This document shows positions 23,804 through 29,672 of a DNA stretch of 38,042 nt, one piece after another. Origin of the DNA: a virus; the IMG/VR virus record IMGVR_UViG_3300032236_000481, positions 1-38,042 of that record; one strand, given 5' to 3'. A program made the translations under genes and the position numbers. The notes beneath the pieces were generated by a model. It searched no databases. It was not told where the DNA came from and worked only from the letters and a program-made list of their open reading frames with translations. Numbering within the stretch: the stretch's first letter is position 1; every line of letters starts with the position of its first letter.

Positions 23804-24130
23804 TTACCTTTCGATTTGTTTAATAGAACCATTGTTTAAGAGAAATACTTTTGTACCGTCGGGCCGTAGGAACTCAGCTTCTTCTGGATCCTGCCAAGAG
23901 CCAACCATCCAACCTTTGTTTTCCGCATCCATCGGGTTCATGTGAATGGATTTCGTTCCCAAGTTGTGGCACTTATGGCAAATGCGGATGAGGTTAGAAA
24001 CTTCATCCTTACCGCCACGAGACTTTAACTTGCGATGATGCAACGCCATAGATGCTTGCTCAGGCATACCGCAAACTTCACAGTAACCCTTAGCGCGTTC
24101 CTTAACCATGTCGATGATCTCTTGCTTCAC
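23804..24130 (-). CDS. HNH endonuclease (108 aa)
   Basis: A compact HNH protein: C17-x-x-C20, the MALHHRKLKSRGG motif with H31/H32, N46 in VSNLIRICHKCHN, and C51/C54 as the second zinc pair. The remaining 45 residues are a short beta tail. The start is GTG, with AAAGG five bases upstream. It sits in the early operon, in the same direction as its neighbours, so it may have a role in phage DNA metabolism or be a fixed homing enzyme. It is unlike the larger HNH protein at 6931. Confidence 0.82.
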   Translation of the reverse strand: MKQEIIDMVKERAKGYCEVCGMPEQASMALHHRKLKSRGGKDEVSNLIRICHKCHNLGTKSIHMNPMDAENKGWMVGSWQDPEEAEFLRPDGTKVFLLNNGSIKQIER

Positions 24131-24160
24131 GTTGACCTTTCAGATTATGCGTAAGCCATC

Positions 24161-24553
24161 CTAATACCAACCGTGGCGCTTATGCCAATTGAGTGCATGA
24201 CATGGAGTTGAGTAACGATTAAAAACATAACGCAACCCTTTATCGATTTGAGTTAAAGGGTCTTTAGATTTTTCTCCAAGTAATTGGGCAATGCCAAACG
24301 CATGAAGCGGAACTCTCTTGCCATTGCGCACCTGGTACACAGGAACTTTATTGCGCGACTTAGGATTCCAATGGCTCTCTTTATTCCAAAGATCCCGCAA
24401 ACACTCAAACTGACTAGGGCTAACCATTTTCTGCGCATAAGCCATCGGGCTTACTTTCATTGCGTATTTAGTTGGTGCAAACGCCTGAGCTGAAGGGAAA
24501 CTGCAAAGTCCAACCAATAAGGCTACGATGAGGACTTTGCCACGGAATAGAAT
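24161..24553 (-). CDS. Secreted transglycosylase/lysozyme-like protein, probable ATT start
   Basis: The mature part has a pattern known from actinobacterial resuscitation and aggregation-factor lysozyme-like domains: FECLRDLWNKESHW with the likely catalytic Glu, then HAFGIAQLLG, and a C-terminal RYSTPCHALNWHKRHGWY. Before it runs a clear signal peptide: FRGK, a hydrophobic core VLIVALLVGLCSF and cleavage box PSAQA. The first ordinary start, TTG 24517, lies inside the hydrophobic core. ATT 24553 is the only sense start that keeps the whole signal, and GGAAGG lies seven bases before it. The protein probably cuts peptidoglycan outside the membrane. Its place in an early operon is odd. Confidence 0.75.
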   Translation of the reverse strand: MLFRGKVLIVALLVGLCSFPSAQAFAPTKYAMKVSPMAYAQKMVSPSQFECLRDLWNKESHWNPKSRNKVPVYQVRNGKRVPLHAFGIAQLLGEKSKDPLTQIDKGLRYVFNRYSTPCHALNWHKRHGWY

Positions 24554-24649
24554 CTATTCGCCTTCCGCCAATCTTTTGCAAACTTCGCAGGTTGAATCCA
24601 CCCACTTCTGACGGCCACACTTACAATCAACTATCTTTGACTCGTCCAT
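24554..24649 (-). CDS. Zinc-knuckle microprotein (31 aa)
   Basis: ATG 24649 follows AGGGGGAAATC. The product, MDESKIVDCKCGRQKWVDST then CEVCKRLAEGE, has CxC and CxxC pairs suited to one zinc ion. Its stop TAG is directly followed, in the same frame, by the presumed ATT start of the lysozyme-like gene, and its last codons supply that gene's ribosome site. Very short, but the site and motif support it. Confidence 0.55.
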   Translation of the reverse strand: MDESKIVDCKCGRQKWVDSTCEVCKRLAEGE

Positions 24650-24689
24650 GATTTCCCCCTTACAGGTGTTGGTTACGGACTGAATTATT

Positions 24690-24932
24690 TTACAATGAAT
24701 TAGGTCTGATATGAACTTCTGCAAGCGTTCTAGCAAGTGCTAATCCACGCTTAAATCCGTCCGCATCAGCAGGTTTTATGTCTGCTGTCTCTAACTCTGA
24801 GATGATTTCGTTAATTTTTTTCACGATAGTTGCAGCAACATAGTTCATCCCACCCTGCACAAGTGAATCAATCTGCTTCTTTGCATCCTTTTGTTCGACT
24901 GCATCGAACTGGGCTTTTCTTTTATTGCTCAT
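24690..24932 (-). CDS. Unknown helical protein (80 aa)
   Basis: The start overlaps the stop of the FmdB-like gene (TAATG). The N-terminal third is highly charged (MSNKRKAQFDAVEQKDAKKQ), followed by helices MNYVAATIVKKINEIISELE and ADGFKRGLALARTLAEV. It could be a small DNA-associated or regulatory protein. No motif gives a function. Confidence 0.6.
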   Translation of the reverse strand: MSNKRKAQFDAVEQKDAKKQIDSLVQGGMNYVAATIVKKINEIISELETADIKPADADGFKRGLALARTLAEVHIRPNSL

Positions 24933-25111
24933 TATTTATTCCGATCTGTTTTGTAAAACCCTGATCCAGTAAAGATAGCCGGGGTTGCGCCATAGATACG
25001 ATGCATAATTGCACCGCATTGGCATATTGGGTGAGGAACTTCCTCATGGATTGACTTACTTATTTCAAGTTCTATCCCACAGTTAGGACACTTAAATGGA
25101 TAGTCCGGCAT
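24932..25111 (-). CDS. FmdB-like zinc ribbon protein (59 aa)
   Basis: The order YPFKCPNCG, then E-x-x-x-S-I-H-E-E, then CQCG and a C-terminal FTGSGFYKTDRNK closely follows the FmdB-type zinc ribbon family, whose members are small putative regulators. Four cysteines should hold one zinc ion. It is coupled to both neighbours by TAATG. In phage genomes such proteins occur near replication or packaging genes; the molecular role is not known. Confidence 0.75.
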   Translation of the reverse strand: MPDYPFKCPNCGIELEISKSIHEEVPHPICQCGAIMHRIYGATPAIFTGSGFYKTDRNK

Positions 25112-25272
25112 TATCCCAACTCCTCCTCTAACTTATCCAAATACTTCGCCATGTTTTGCCCAAGAAGTTCTATTATCTCGTTGCCACATTCCCAGCAGAT
25201 GATTTCGTCAGCCCATTCAAAATCCTCATGAACCTTTCGTACCTCTTTGTGGTTGCGACACAGGCCCCTCAT
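25111..25272 (-). CDS. Small protein with Cys/His cluster (53 aa)
   Basis: The product starts [20 protein letters not shown] and has CWECG near residue 26, then a Leu/Glu-rich helix. CxxH and CxxC can form a zinc site. Both ends overlap neighbours (ATGA and TAATG), so translation is likely. It belongs to the run of tiny zinc-ribbon-like proteins in this operon. Confidence 0.6.
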   Translation of the reverse strand: MRGLCRNHKEVRKVHEDFEWADEIICWECGNEIIELLGQNMAKYLDKLEEELG

Positions 25273-25478
25273 TCCAACTCCTTCTCAATAGCTTCCGCAT
25301 AAGCAAACGCCCATGCCTTTGCTTCTTTTGACGGATGCGGATATTTATTTCTTAAATCAGCTACAACATTTGTTATGACAACCGTGTAGGTATCTGCAAG
25401 ATATTGGCAAATACATTCATCTGAATTACGGTCATTTCTAAATTGCAGGCAGATTGTTGCAGCCTCTTGAACAGTCAT
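25269..25478 (-). CDS. Small helical protein (69 aa)
   Basis: Starts [20 protein letters not shown] and ends [15 protein letters not shown]. It has two isolated cysteines but no CxxC, so it is probably not a zinc ribbon. Its end (IEKELE) resembles the end of its upstream neighbour (IEKELK), which hints at a shared origin or a shared coupling sequence. ATGA overlaps at both ends. Confidence 0.6.
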   Translation of the reverse strand: MTVQEAATICLQFRNDRNSDECICQYLADTYTVVITNVVADLRNKYPHPSKEAKAWAFAYAEAIEKELE

Positions 25479-25705
25479 TTTAACTCTTTTTCAATGGCTT
25501 GAATAGTTGGGCAAGGATACGGCACTTTGCATTTACTACATATATAAATAGAAAATGGTTCGTCTTTTCCCCATTCTTCCATTGGACCCCATTCTTCCAT
25601 TGAATGCAATTCCACTACTGCGCTAAGGGCAAAGTGAATGTCTAAGTTATCGCATAAGGCATTTCGTTTTTCCCACAAACGCATTAGCAATTCATCGTGT
25701 GTCAT
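25475..25705 (-). CDS. Small zinc-ribbon-like protein with internal duplication (76 aa)
   Basis: The N-terminal half is helical ([18 protein letters not shown]). Two copies of MEEWG lie side by side, caused by an 18-base tandem duplication at 25569-25604. [11 protein letters not shown] near the end offers three cysteines. ATGA overlaps join it to both neighbours. Function is unknown. Confidence 0.6.
   Translation of the reverse strand: MTHDELLMRLWEKRNALCDNLDIHFALSAVVELHSMEEWGPMEEWGKDEPFSIYICSKCKVPYPCPTIQAIEKELK
25569..25604. repeat. 18-base tandem duplication
   Basis: CCCCATTCTTCCATTGGA is followed at once by the same bases ending GAA. Two copies with one mismatch lie inside the 76-aa gene and add six residues. 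It looks recent. Confidence 0.85.
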
Positions 25706-25914
25706 TTATTTGTCATTTCTATAAATGCAGTCATATTACATTTTGAACAATGTAAATCTGTAATATGATTACCTTCATCATTTACCCACCTATTTGATGA
25801 CACACTTTTTTGGGGATGTGATGCACAAGGTTTATAGTTTTCTGGCAGTAAATACCATTCATATTGAATGTGAGTATTTGATTCCATCAAAATAACTTTT
25901 TCTGTTTTTATCAT
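25702..25914 (-). CDS. Small protein with C-terminal Cys pair (70 aa)
   Basis: ATG 25914 is preceded by GGGAGATATT; a TTG six codons earlier is less likely. The product begins MIKTEKVILMESNTHIQYEW. A Cys-x-x-His at CASH and a CSKC pair near the end could bind zinc. It is coupled by TAATG to the gene before it and by ATGA to the gene after it. Confidence 0.55.
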   Translation of the reverse strand: MIKTEKVILMESNTHIQYEWYLLPENYKPCASHPQKSVSSNRWVNDEGNHITDLHCSKCNMTAFIEMTNK

Positions 25915-26039
25915 TAAATATCTCCCTGGCAAACTTCACAAAGTTCCCAATCGCCATAGGCAATAAGGGTTGCTGGATCTACTTCACTTTTGCATCGTGA
26001 ACATTCGGCAGTTTCCTCTTCGTACTCAACGTTTGCCAT
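25914..26039 (-). CDS. Zinc ribbon microprotein (41 aa)
   Basis: The product reads MANVEYEEETAECSRCKSEV, then a 13-residue linker and CEVCQGDI. Two CxxC pairs separated by about 20 residues form a textbook zinc ribbon. Acidic overall. Overlaps with both neighbours (TAATG) indicate coupled translation. Function is unknown. Confidence 0.6.
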   Translation of the reverse strand: MANVEYEEETAECSRCKSEVDPATLIAYGDWELCEVCQGDI

Positions 26040-26299
26040 TAGTCATCACCATATACAAAGAAAGCTGCTGCTGCTTCAGCATGGCAACATGGAGTAACAA
26101 CGAAGTCATTCTCGATATCGAATAACAACTCATTTACTTTCCACTCATTTCCACCATTGCGACACCATCCGCAGAAGCCAAGAAAATCTTCACGCCAATC
26201 ATGGCGATCTGTGAAGTCTTTTAGTTCAACATCGTTCATCTTGCGGATCTCTCCACAATGCTCTGCACAAGTTCTAAGTTCAGGAATATCTAACATCAT
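26039..26299 (-). CDS. Cys/His-rich small protein (86 aa)
   Basis: It has CAEHCGE near residue 11, CGWC near residue 43, and CCHAEAAAAF near the end, enough for one or two metal sites. The middle is acidic and aromatic (KDFTDRHDWREDFLGF). Its ATG overlaps the upstream stop as ATGA. It is among the longest members of the microprotein run. No named family is recognised. Confidence 0.6.
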   Translation of the reverse strand: MMLDIPELRTCAEHCGEIRKMNDVELKDFTDRHDWREDFLGFCGWCRNGGNEWKVNELLFDIENDFVVTPCCHAEAAAAFFVYGDD

Positions 26300-26448
26300 G
26301 CCACCTTTACAATCACGCGCTCGATAACTGAATCGCAGTTAGAGCAGTATGGGTTTTGAATCTCATGCTTATCGTAATACTTATACTCGCCAATGTATTC
26401 GCGAGCGCAATCAGAATTAGAGCATCCAAGAAATACACGAGTTCTCAT
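26296..26448 (-). CDS. Zinc ribbon microprotein (50 aa)
   Basis: ATG 26448 follows GAAGG and also overlaps the stop of the gene before it (ATGA). The product, starting MRTRVFLGCSNSDCAREYIG, has a C-x4-C pair and a later CSNC pair, suited to a zinc ribbon. A longer frame from upstream would start inside the neighbouring gene. Confidence 0.6.
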   Translation of the reverse strand: MRTRVFLGCSNSDCAREYIGEYKYYDKHEIQNPYCSNCDSVIERVIVKVA

Positions 26449-26597
26449 CGAAGTACCTTCTTTGGAAGAGCGACGCAAGATGGGCAAATATATTCAGCTC
26501 CGAAAGAACCAAACACTTTGCGCCAACCCAATGGCAAACCAGCCTTCGGCATACGAGTAACTCTCGCACATTCCCAACATCCAACAATTAGTGTCAT
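26445..26597 (-). CDS. Zinc ribbon microprotein (50 aa)
   Basis: ATG 26597 is preceded by AAAGGTGAATAGC. The product starts MTLIVGCWECARVTRMPKAG and later has ICPSCVALPKK. Two CxxC pairs flank a Gly/aromatic middle (GWRKVFGSFGAEY), as in many zinc ribbons. It is the first gene of the microprotein run after the hairpin at 26613-26634. Confidence 0.6.
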   Translation of the reverse strand: MTLIVGCWECARVTRMPKAGLPLGWRKVFGSFGAEYICPSCVALPKKVLR

Positions 26598-26612
26598 GCT
26601 ATTCACCTTTCA

Positions 26613-26634
26613 TCACGGGAACTTTTCCCTGTGA
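26613..26634 (-). other. Hairpin between nuclease gene and microprotein run
   Basis: TCAC-GGGAA and TTCCC-GTGA pair around a three-base loop with one bulged base. It lies between the stop of the resolvase-like gene and the ribosome site of the 50-aa gene, without a following U run. It may protect or process the mRNA. Confidence 0.45.
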
Positions 26635-26641
26635 CCGTAAT

Positions 26642-27025
26642 CTATCCTTTATCTGGATCCGAGTCAACGACCCTAGCGTTTCCGTATCCTGCGTCGCTGA
26701 GAAGTTTCATCATTGCACCAACTGGCATGACTGCCCACCATTGATCGACTGAGTTCAAACCAATTCCATTCGGCTTTGCAATCACGATTCCGTAGTCAGC
26801 TTTAGCGTTGATGCGTTCGACTTCTGCCTCTTTTACCCACTCGGGAAACTTATATTGTTTGTGATTCTTTATCTCAAAGACAAGCCCAAGCGCACCAGAT
26901 ACGTCGCCCATGTCATTTACCCCGGCGAGACTTCTTCTTTCGACGTGAGGAAATACTTCAGTCACACACTCGGCTTTAACAAACGCCGTCTCTGCCGAAG
27001 TTCCCTTTTGTTTAGATTTACTCAT
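26642..27025 (-). CDS. PD-(D/E)XK nuclease, Holliday-junction-resolvase-like (127 aa)
   Basis: The pattern is KGTSAE with E12, then VERRSLAGVNDMGDVSG with D41, then LVFEIKNHK with E51-x-K53, followed by AKADYGIVIAKPNG. This is the catalytic core of small PD-(D/E)XK nucleases such as archaeal Hjc-type resolvases, and similar proteins in actinophages are commonly called Holliday junction resolvases. It would resolve recombination and replication intermediates, in line with RecT and the Cas4-like nuclease in the same operon. Start overlaps the stop of the next upstream gene. Confidence 0.72.
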   Translation of the reverse strand: MSKSKQKGTSAETAFVKAECVTEVFPHVERRSLAGVNDMGDVSGALGLVFEIKNHKQYKFPEWVKEAEVERINAKADYGIVIAKPNGIGLNSVDQWWAVMPVGAMMKLLSDAGYGNARVVDSDPDKG

Positions 27026-27209
27026 GTACGACTATAGCAACTGGATCTCTTACGACTTTGTGGTGGTCGCCACAGTCGCTGCTAAGGTACAAATCATAAG
27101 TCTGTAAGTTGTCAGGGCCTTCAATAGCACGAATAGTCATGCGTGTATTGTCGATAATTACGGGGTCGCCAGGCATTAAAGCTGATGGCTCTACCTTGGT
27201 TAACGTCAT
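27018..27209 (-). CDS. Small beta-type unknown protein (63 aa)
   Basis: The product begins MTLTKVEPSALMPGDPVIID and shows alternating beta strands, with GDPVIIDNTRMTIRAIEGPD and DLYLSSDCGDHHKVVRDP. It resembles small SH3-like or OB-like folds, but no family is recognised. GGAGACGAA precedes the ATG. The gap before it holds the motif ACGCGTAACC. Confidence 0.6.
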   Translation of the reverse strand: MTLTKVEPSALMPGDPVIIDNTRMTIRAIEGPDNLQTYDLYLSSDCGDHHKVVRDPVAIVVHE

Positions 27210-27231
27210 TTCGTCTCCTTACGCGTAACCG

Positions 27232-27648
27232 TTACGGTTTAGGGTACGCCGATTGCGCCCACTTAGCAAGCAATTCCCGCTTCAATTCTGCGGGCATAGG
27301 TACTGCCTTTTCCCTAGCCAATTCAGCCTCCTGAGCCAGTTCTGCCGACCTTTTGCGCTCTGCCTCATCCCTTTCCTTAGCAAGCCTTATCTCCCGCTCC
27401 TGAGCCTCCTGAGCCGATATCTTGCGGGGAGGCAAAGCACCATCATGCCAACGCTCTTCTTCGAGCCAACGTGCTGGTGCGGGCGTGTAAGTTAGATCCA
27501 GATTAGGGTCTTGGGCTAGACGAGTAACAGCTTCAAGGATCGACTCAGGAGTTGCCTTAGTAATGGCTACAGCCCAAGCATCACGAGCGCTCTTAACGCT
27601 TACCTTGCGGGGGTATACGTTCCAAAACTGCCCAAATAAATCAACCAC
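27232..27648 (-). CDS. Replication-initiator/DnaD-like protein, GTG start (138 aa)
   Basis: I start at GTG 27648, where GGGAG lies four bases upstream inside the end of whiB; the two genes overlap by eight bases. The first 65 residues (FGQFWNVYPRKVSVKSARDAW, then APARWLEEERWHDG) match the C-terminal segment of phage replisome-organiser and DnaD/DnaT-like proteins, where FWxxYPRK and a PxxWLxxxRW motif are typical. The rest is a long charged coiled coil with many Glu, Ala, Arg and Lys. It lacks the N-terminal DNA-binding domain of the longer relatives. It may help load host helicase. Confidence 0.65.
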   Translation of the reverse strand: MVDLFGQFWNVYPRKVSVKSARDAWAVAITKATPESILEAVTRLAQDPNLDLTYTPAPARWLEEERWHDGALPPRKISAQEAQEREIRLAKERDEAERKRSAELAQEAELAREKAVPMPAELKRELLAKWAQSAYPKP

Positions 27649-28018
27649 GGTACTCCCAAGTGTCGTACGGAGACTTCTCCTTAACTCTGACATTCTTTTG
27701 AATATCCTGCGCACTTACTCCAACTTGTTTCATTTCATGTATAACCTTTAGTTTCATCTCGATCTTACTAGGATCGCTAAATGAATCGCGCTCAACGCTA
27801 GTCATGCCACCCCAAACTCCGTACTCTTCCTCTTCGAATCCCCACTCCATACACTTATTGAAAATGGGGCATGACGAACAAAGCCTACGGATAACATCCA
27901 TCTTTTCTTTGCGCTCAGGATTTCCATTGCGCATCTCTTCAATGTCGTAGAAGAAGTTCGTATCCATCCCGGCACAACTTGCTTTCTTCCAATCTACGAA
28001 CGACGCATAGACGAGCAT
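27641..28018 (-). CDS. whiB: WhiB-family iron-sulfur transcription regulator (125 aa)
   Basis: Four cysteines at 15, 47, 50 and 56 (KKASCAG, LCSSC, NKC) are spaced as the [4Fe-4S] ligands of WhiB-like proteins, followed by EEEEYGVWGGMT at about 62-73, the turn that contacts the main sigma factor. A basic region near residues 107-117 (QKNVRVKEK) could touch DNA. WhiB proteins occur only in actinobacteria and their phages. The start lies 25 bases inside the Cas4-like gene, with GGGGAGG just upstream. It may redirect host transcription or, as reported for mycobacteriophage TM4 WhiB, block a host WhiB. Confidence 0.93.
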   Translation of the reverse strand: MLVYASFVDWKKASCAGMDTNFFYDIEEMRNGNPERKEKMDVIRRLCSSCPIFNKCMEWGFEEEEYGVWGGMTSVERDSFSDPSKIEMKLKVIHEMKQVGVSAQDIQKNVRVKEKSPYDTWEYRG

Positions 28019-28677
28019 CCGACCTCCCCAGTTGCGTCATACCATGGGCATGAAGCCACACAGAAGTGCTTAGGTTTTTCTGGTGCGGGGATCTCTTTTA
28101 GTTGCGCTGCTTCTTTGACTTCCTCAAGCCATCTCAATCCTGAGATTGCCATTTCCCTATCGTACGGTTCTGAGTGAGTCATAATGTGTGACTTGTTTCC
28201 ATCGCGAGCAATAGATACTAGAGCCACTTCTTTAGGAGTCTCGCCATTCTTCTCCAAGATATATGCATAGATATTTACTTGCATCTTCTGCTGGTCGCTG
28301 GGGAAGTAGCGTTGCCCTGCCTTGGTAGTTGTTTTCCAATCCACAACTAAATGCTTATCGCGAATATACAAATCAGTATGAGCTGGCAACCCATCGTCAT
28401 CTAGTTCCTGTTCGATAAGAAAGTTGTCGCCAAATGGATCTTCAGGCGCTATAGCCTTAGCAATCATTTCGTGAATTGCTGTACCCATGATGCTCGCCAA
28501 TTTGTCAGGAGTGTGTGTACGGGGCGCATCAATTAATTGATAGTAAACACTACGACGGCATCCACCAATCTGTGATGGGCCAATCTTTACCTGCTTTGAA
28601 CGCGCTCGCTTATTGTCATAGTTATCCAAGGCTCGCGTGAGCATTGAGTAAAGATATTCATTGGTATCTTGGCTCAT
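27994..28677 (-). CDS. Cas4-like RecB-family exonuclease with Fe-S cysteines (227 aa)
   Basis: Motifs run in order: IGGCRRSVYY with C40, GTAIHE with H69, AHTDLYIRDK with D102, VVDWKTT with D113-x-K115, and KMQVNIYAY with Q133 and Y137. Three more cysteines at 206, 210 and 221 (FCVASC, GC) complete a likely [4Fe-4S] site. This is the Cas4/AddB-type PD-(D/E)XK nuclease. With RecT from the same operon it should form a resection and annealing pair, and no CRISPR genes are nearby. The start overlaps the stop of the preceding small gene (ATGA). Confidence 0.85.
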   Translation of the reverse strand: MSQDTNEYLYSMLTRALDNYDNKRARSKQVKIGPSQIGGCRRSVYYQLIDAPRTHTPDKLASIMGTAIHEMIAKAIAPEDPFGDNFLIEQELDDDGLPAHTDLYIRDKHLVVDWKTTTKAGQRYFPSDQQKMQVNIYAYILEKNGETPKEVALVSIARDGNKSHIMTHSEPYDREMAISGLRWLEEVKEAAQLKEIPAPEKPKHFCVASCPWYDATGEVGCSSMRRS

Positions 28678-28841
28678 CTTTGTACCTTTCTAGTTAGTTC
28701 AGAAAAATATCTCTGTCGTTGTTCTTGAATCAGAGCGTATGCAGTCAGGTTGCGGATGATTTCCTTAGCAATCTTTCTTGCCTGGAAACCAGTAAACCCA
28801 AAACTAACCATGGTCTGAGTGACCTTATCTTCCTGAGTCAT
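28674..28841 (-). CDS. Small basic helical protein (55 aa)
   Basis: The product starts MTQEDKVTQTMVSFGFTGFQ and continues as a basic helix (ARKIAKEIIRNLTAYALIQE). Both ends overlap neighbours through ATGA. GGAAAGC lies upstream of the ATG. It sits between the recombination genes; a partner role is possible, but no motif shows it. Confidence 0.6.
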   Translation of the reverse strand: MTQEDKVTQTMVSFGFTGFQARKIAKEIIRNLTAYALIQEQRQRYFSELTRKVQR

Positions 28842-29002
28842 CGCTTTCCTTTCGCTGCGGTTATTGCTAGTGCTTTAGCCTTGAGAAAACCCTGCTCGAA
28901 GTCAGAGTTAGCCACGGTTGTGGTGAGCGCTTCAATTTCCTTAACGATTACTGCGCGCCAATAAGATTCAGCGATTGGATTGTTTAGTATCTCTTCGCTC
29001 AT
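28838..29002 (-). CDS. Small helical protein (54 aa)
   Basis: The frame starts MSEEILNNPIAESYWRAVIV and ends in a basic tail. It contains FEQGFLKAKALAITAAKG. ATGA overlaps join it to both neighbours, and GGATCTCCA is a weak ribosome site. Function is unknown. Confidence 0.6.
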   Translation of the reverse strand: MSEEILNNPIAESYWRAVIVKEIEALTTTVANSDFEQGFLKAKALAITAAKGKR

Positions 29003-29370
29003 TGGAGATCCAGACTTGCACGAACTGATGATCCGATACTGCGAACCAAATCAACCTGAGTCTTTAGACGGGACGCATTAGCCCGTGATGCTTTAACAAC
29101 TGCTTCGGCAGAAGATAGTTGTATGAACAAGTAGTCATTCTCGATAAGAGCCATATCATCTTTCTCTGTTGCGGTAAGTGGCTTGCCTTGTGAGTTCTTC
29201 TCAGCTCCTAAACGGATGCGAGACTTAGCAAGACCGAGTTCATACTTTGCTTTGAGGTCGCTGTAGTTATTTTCTGCTCCCTCCAATTGCGCTTGAGCGA
29301 TATCGATTTCTGCAGATAACTTAATCATCCTCTGTTCCACCTGTGCTGGGGTGATGATTACGCCTGTCAT
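28999..29370 (-). CDS. Coiled-coil protein of the recombination operon (123 aa)
   Basis: I use ATG 29370 (MTGVIITPAQVEQRMIKLSAE), preceded by GGAGAAACG and overlapping the upstream stop; an ATG four codons earlier is in the neighbour's end. The product is helical throughout with heptad-like charge (AEIDIAQAQLEGAENNYSD, then VVKASRANASRLKTQVDLV). Its position between RecT and Cas4 genes suggests a recombination accessory. No known domain is recognised. Confidence 0.65.
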   Translation of the reverse strand: MTGVIITPAQVEQRMIKLSAEIDIAQAQLEGAENNYSDLKAKYELGLAKSRIRLGAEKNSQGKPLTATEKDDMALIENDYLFIQLSSAEAVVKASRANASRLKTQVDLVRSIGSSVRASLDLQ

Positions 29371-29672
29371 CGTTTCTCCCATAAAACAATAATGCGGGAG
29401 TGTGATTGAGAACGGGTGGTCTTTGCATAGCCACGCTTAGTCACTAAACCTTGGTGCGACCATGTACGAACCTTTGCTCCGATAGCGTTGTTCGAGTTAG
29501 CCGAACGCTGATCCGGAAATCCAACTGCGTCGATCATGTCCTCAGAGGTAAATGTGTCACCAGGAATCAGAGTGGCAAACCAATCTTCTGCCTTGCGCGA
29601 CCACTCTCTCTGAAAGATAAGCGACAACTGTGCGCCTTCGTTTGCTAGGCGCTCTCCAACTTCGACGCTCAC
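29367..29672 (-). CDS. Winged-helix-like small protein (101 aa)
   Basis: The central part, FTSEDMIDAVGFPDQRSANS then NAIGAKVRTWSHQGLVTKRG, looks like a winged helix: recognition helix followed by a basic wing (YAKTTRSQSHSRIIVLW). It may bind DNA near the recombination proteins. ATGA overlap with recT and with the following gene. Similar small proteins are common beside phage recT, but the function is not known. Confidence 0.65.
   Translation of the reverse strand: MSVEVGERLANEGAQLSLIFQREWSRKAEDWFATLIPGDTFTSEDMIDAVGFPDQRSANSNNAIGAKVRTWSHQGLVTKRGYAKTTRSQSHSRIIVLWEKR

Noticed and set aside
25269-26597. CRISPR-like array in the run of short genes
   Set aside because: There are no regularly spaced direct repeats; the run consists of distinct coding frames.
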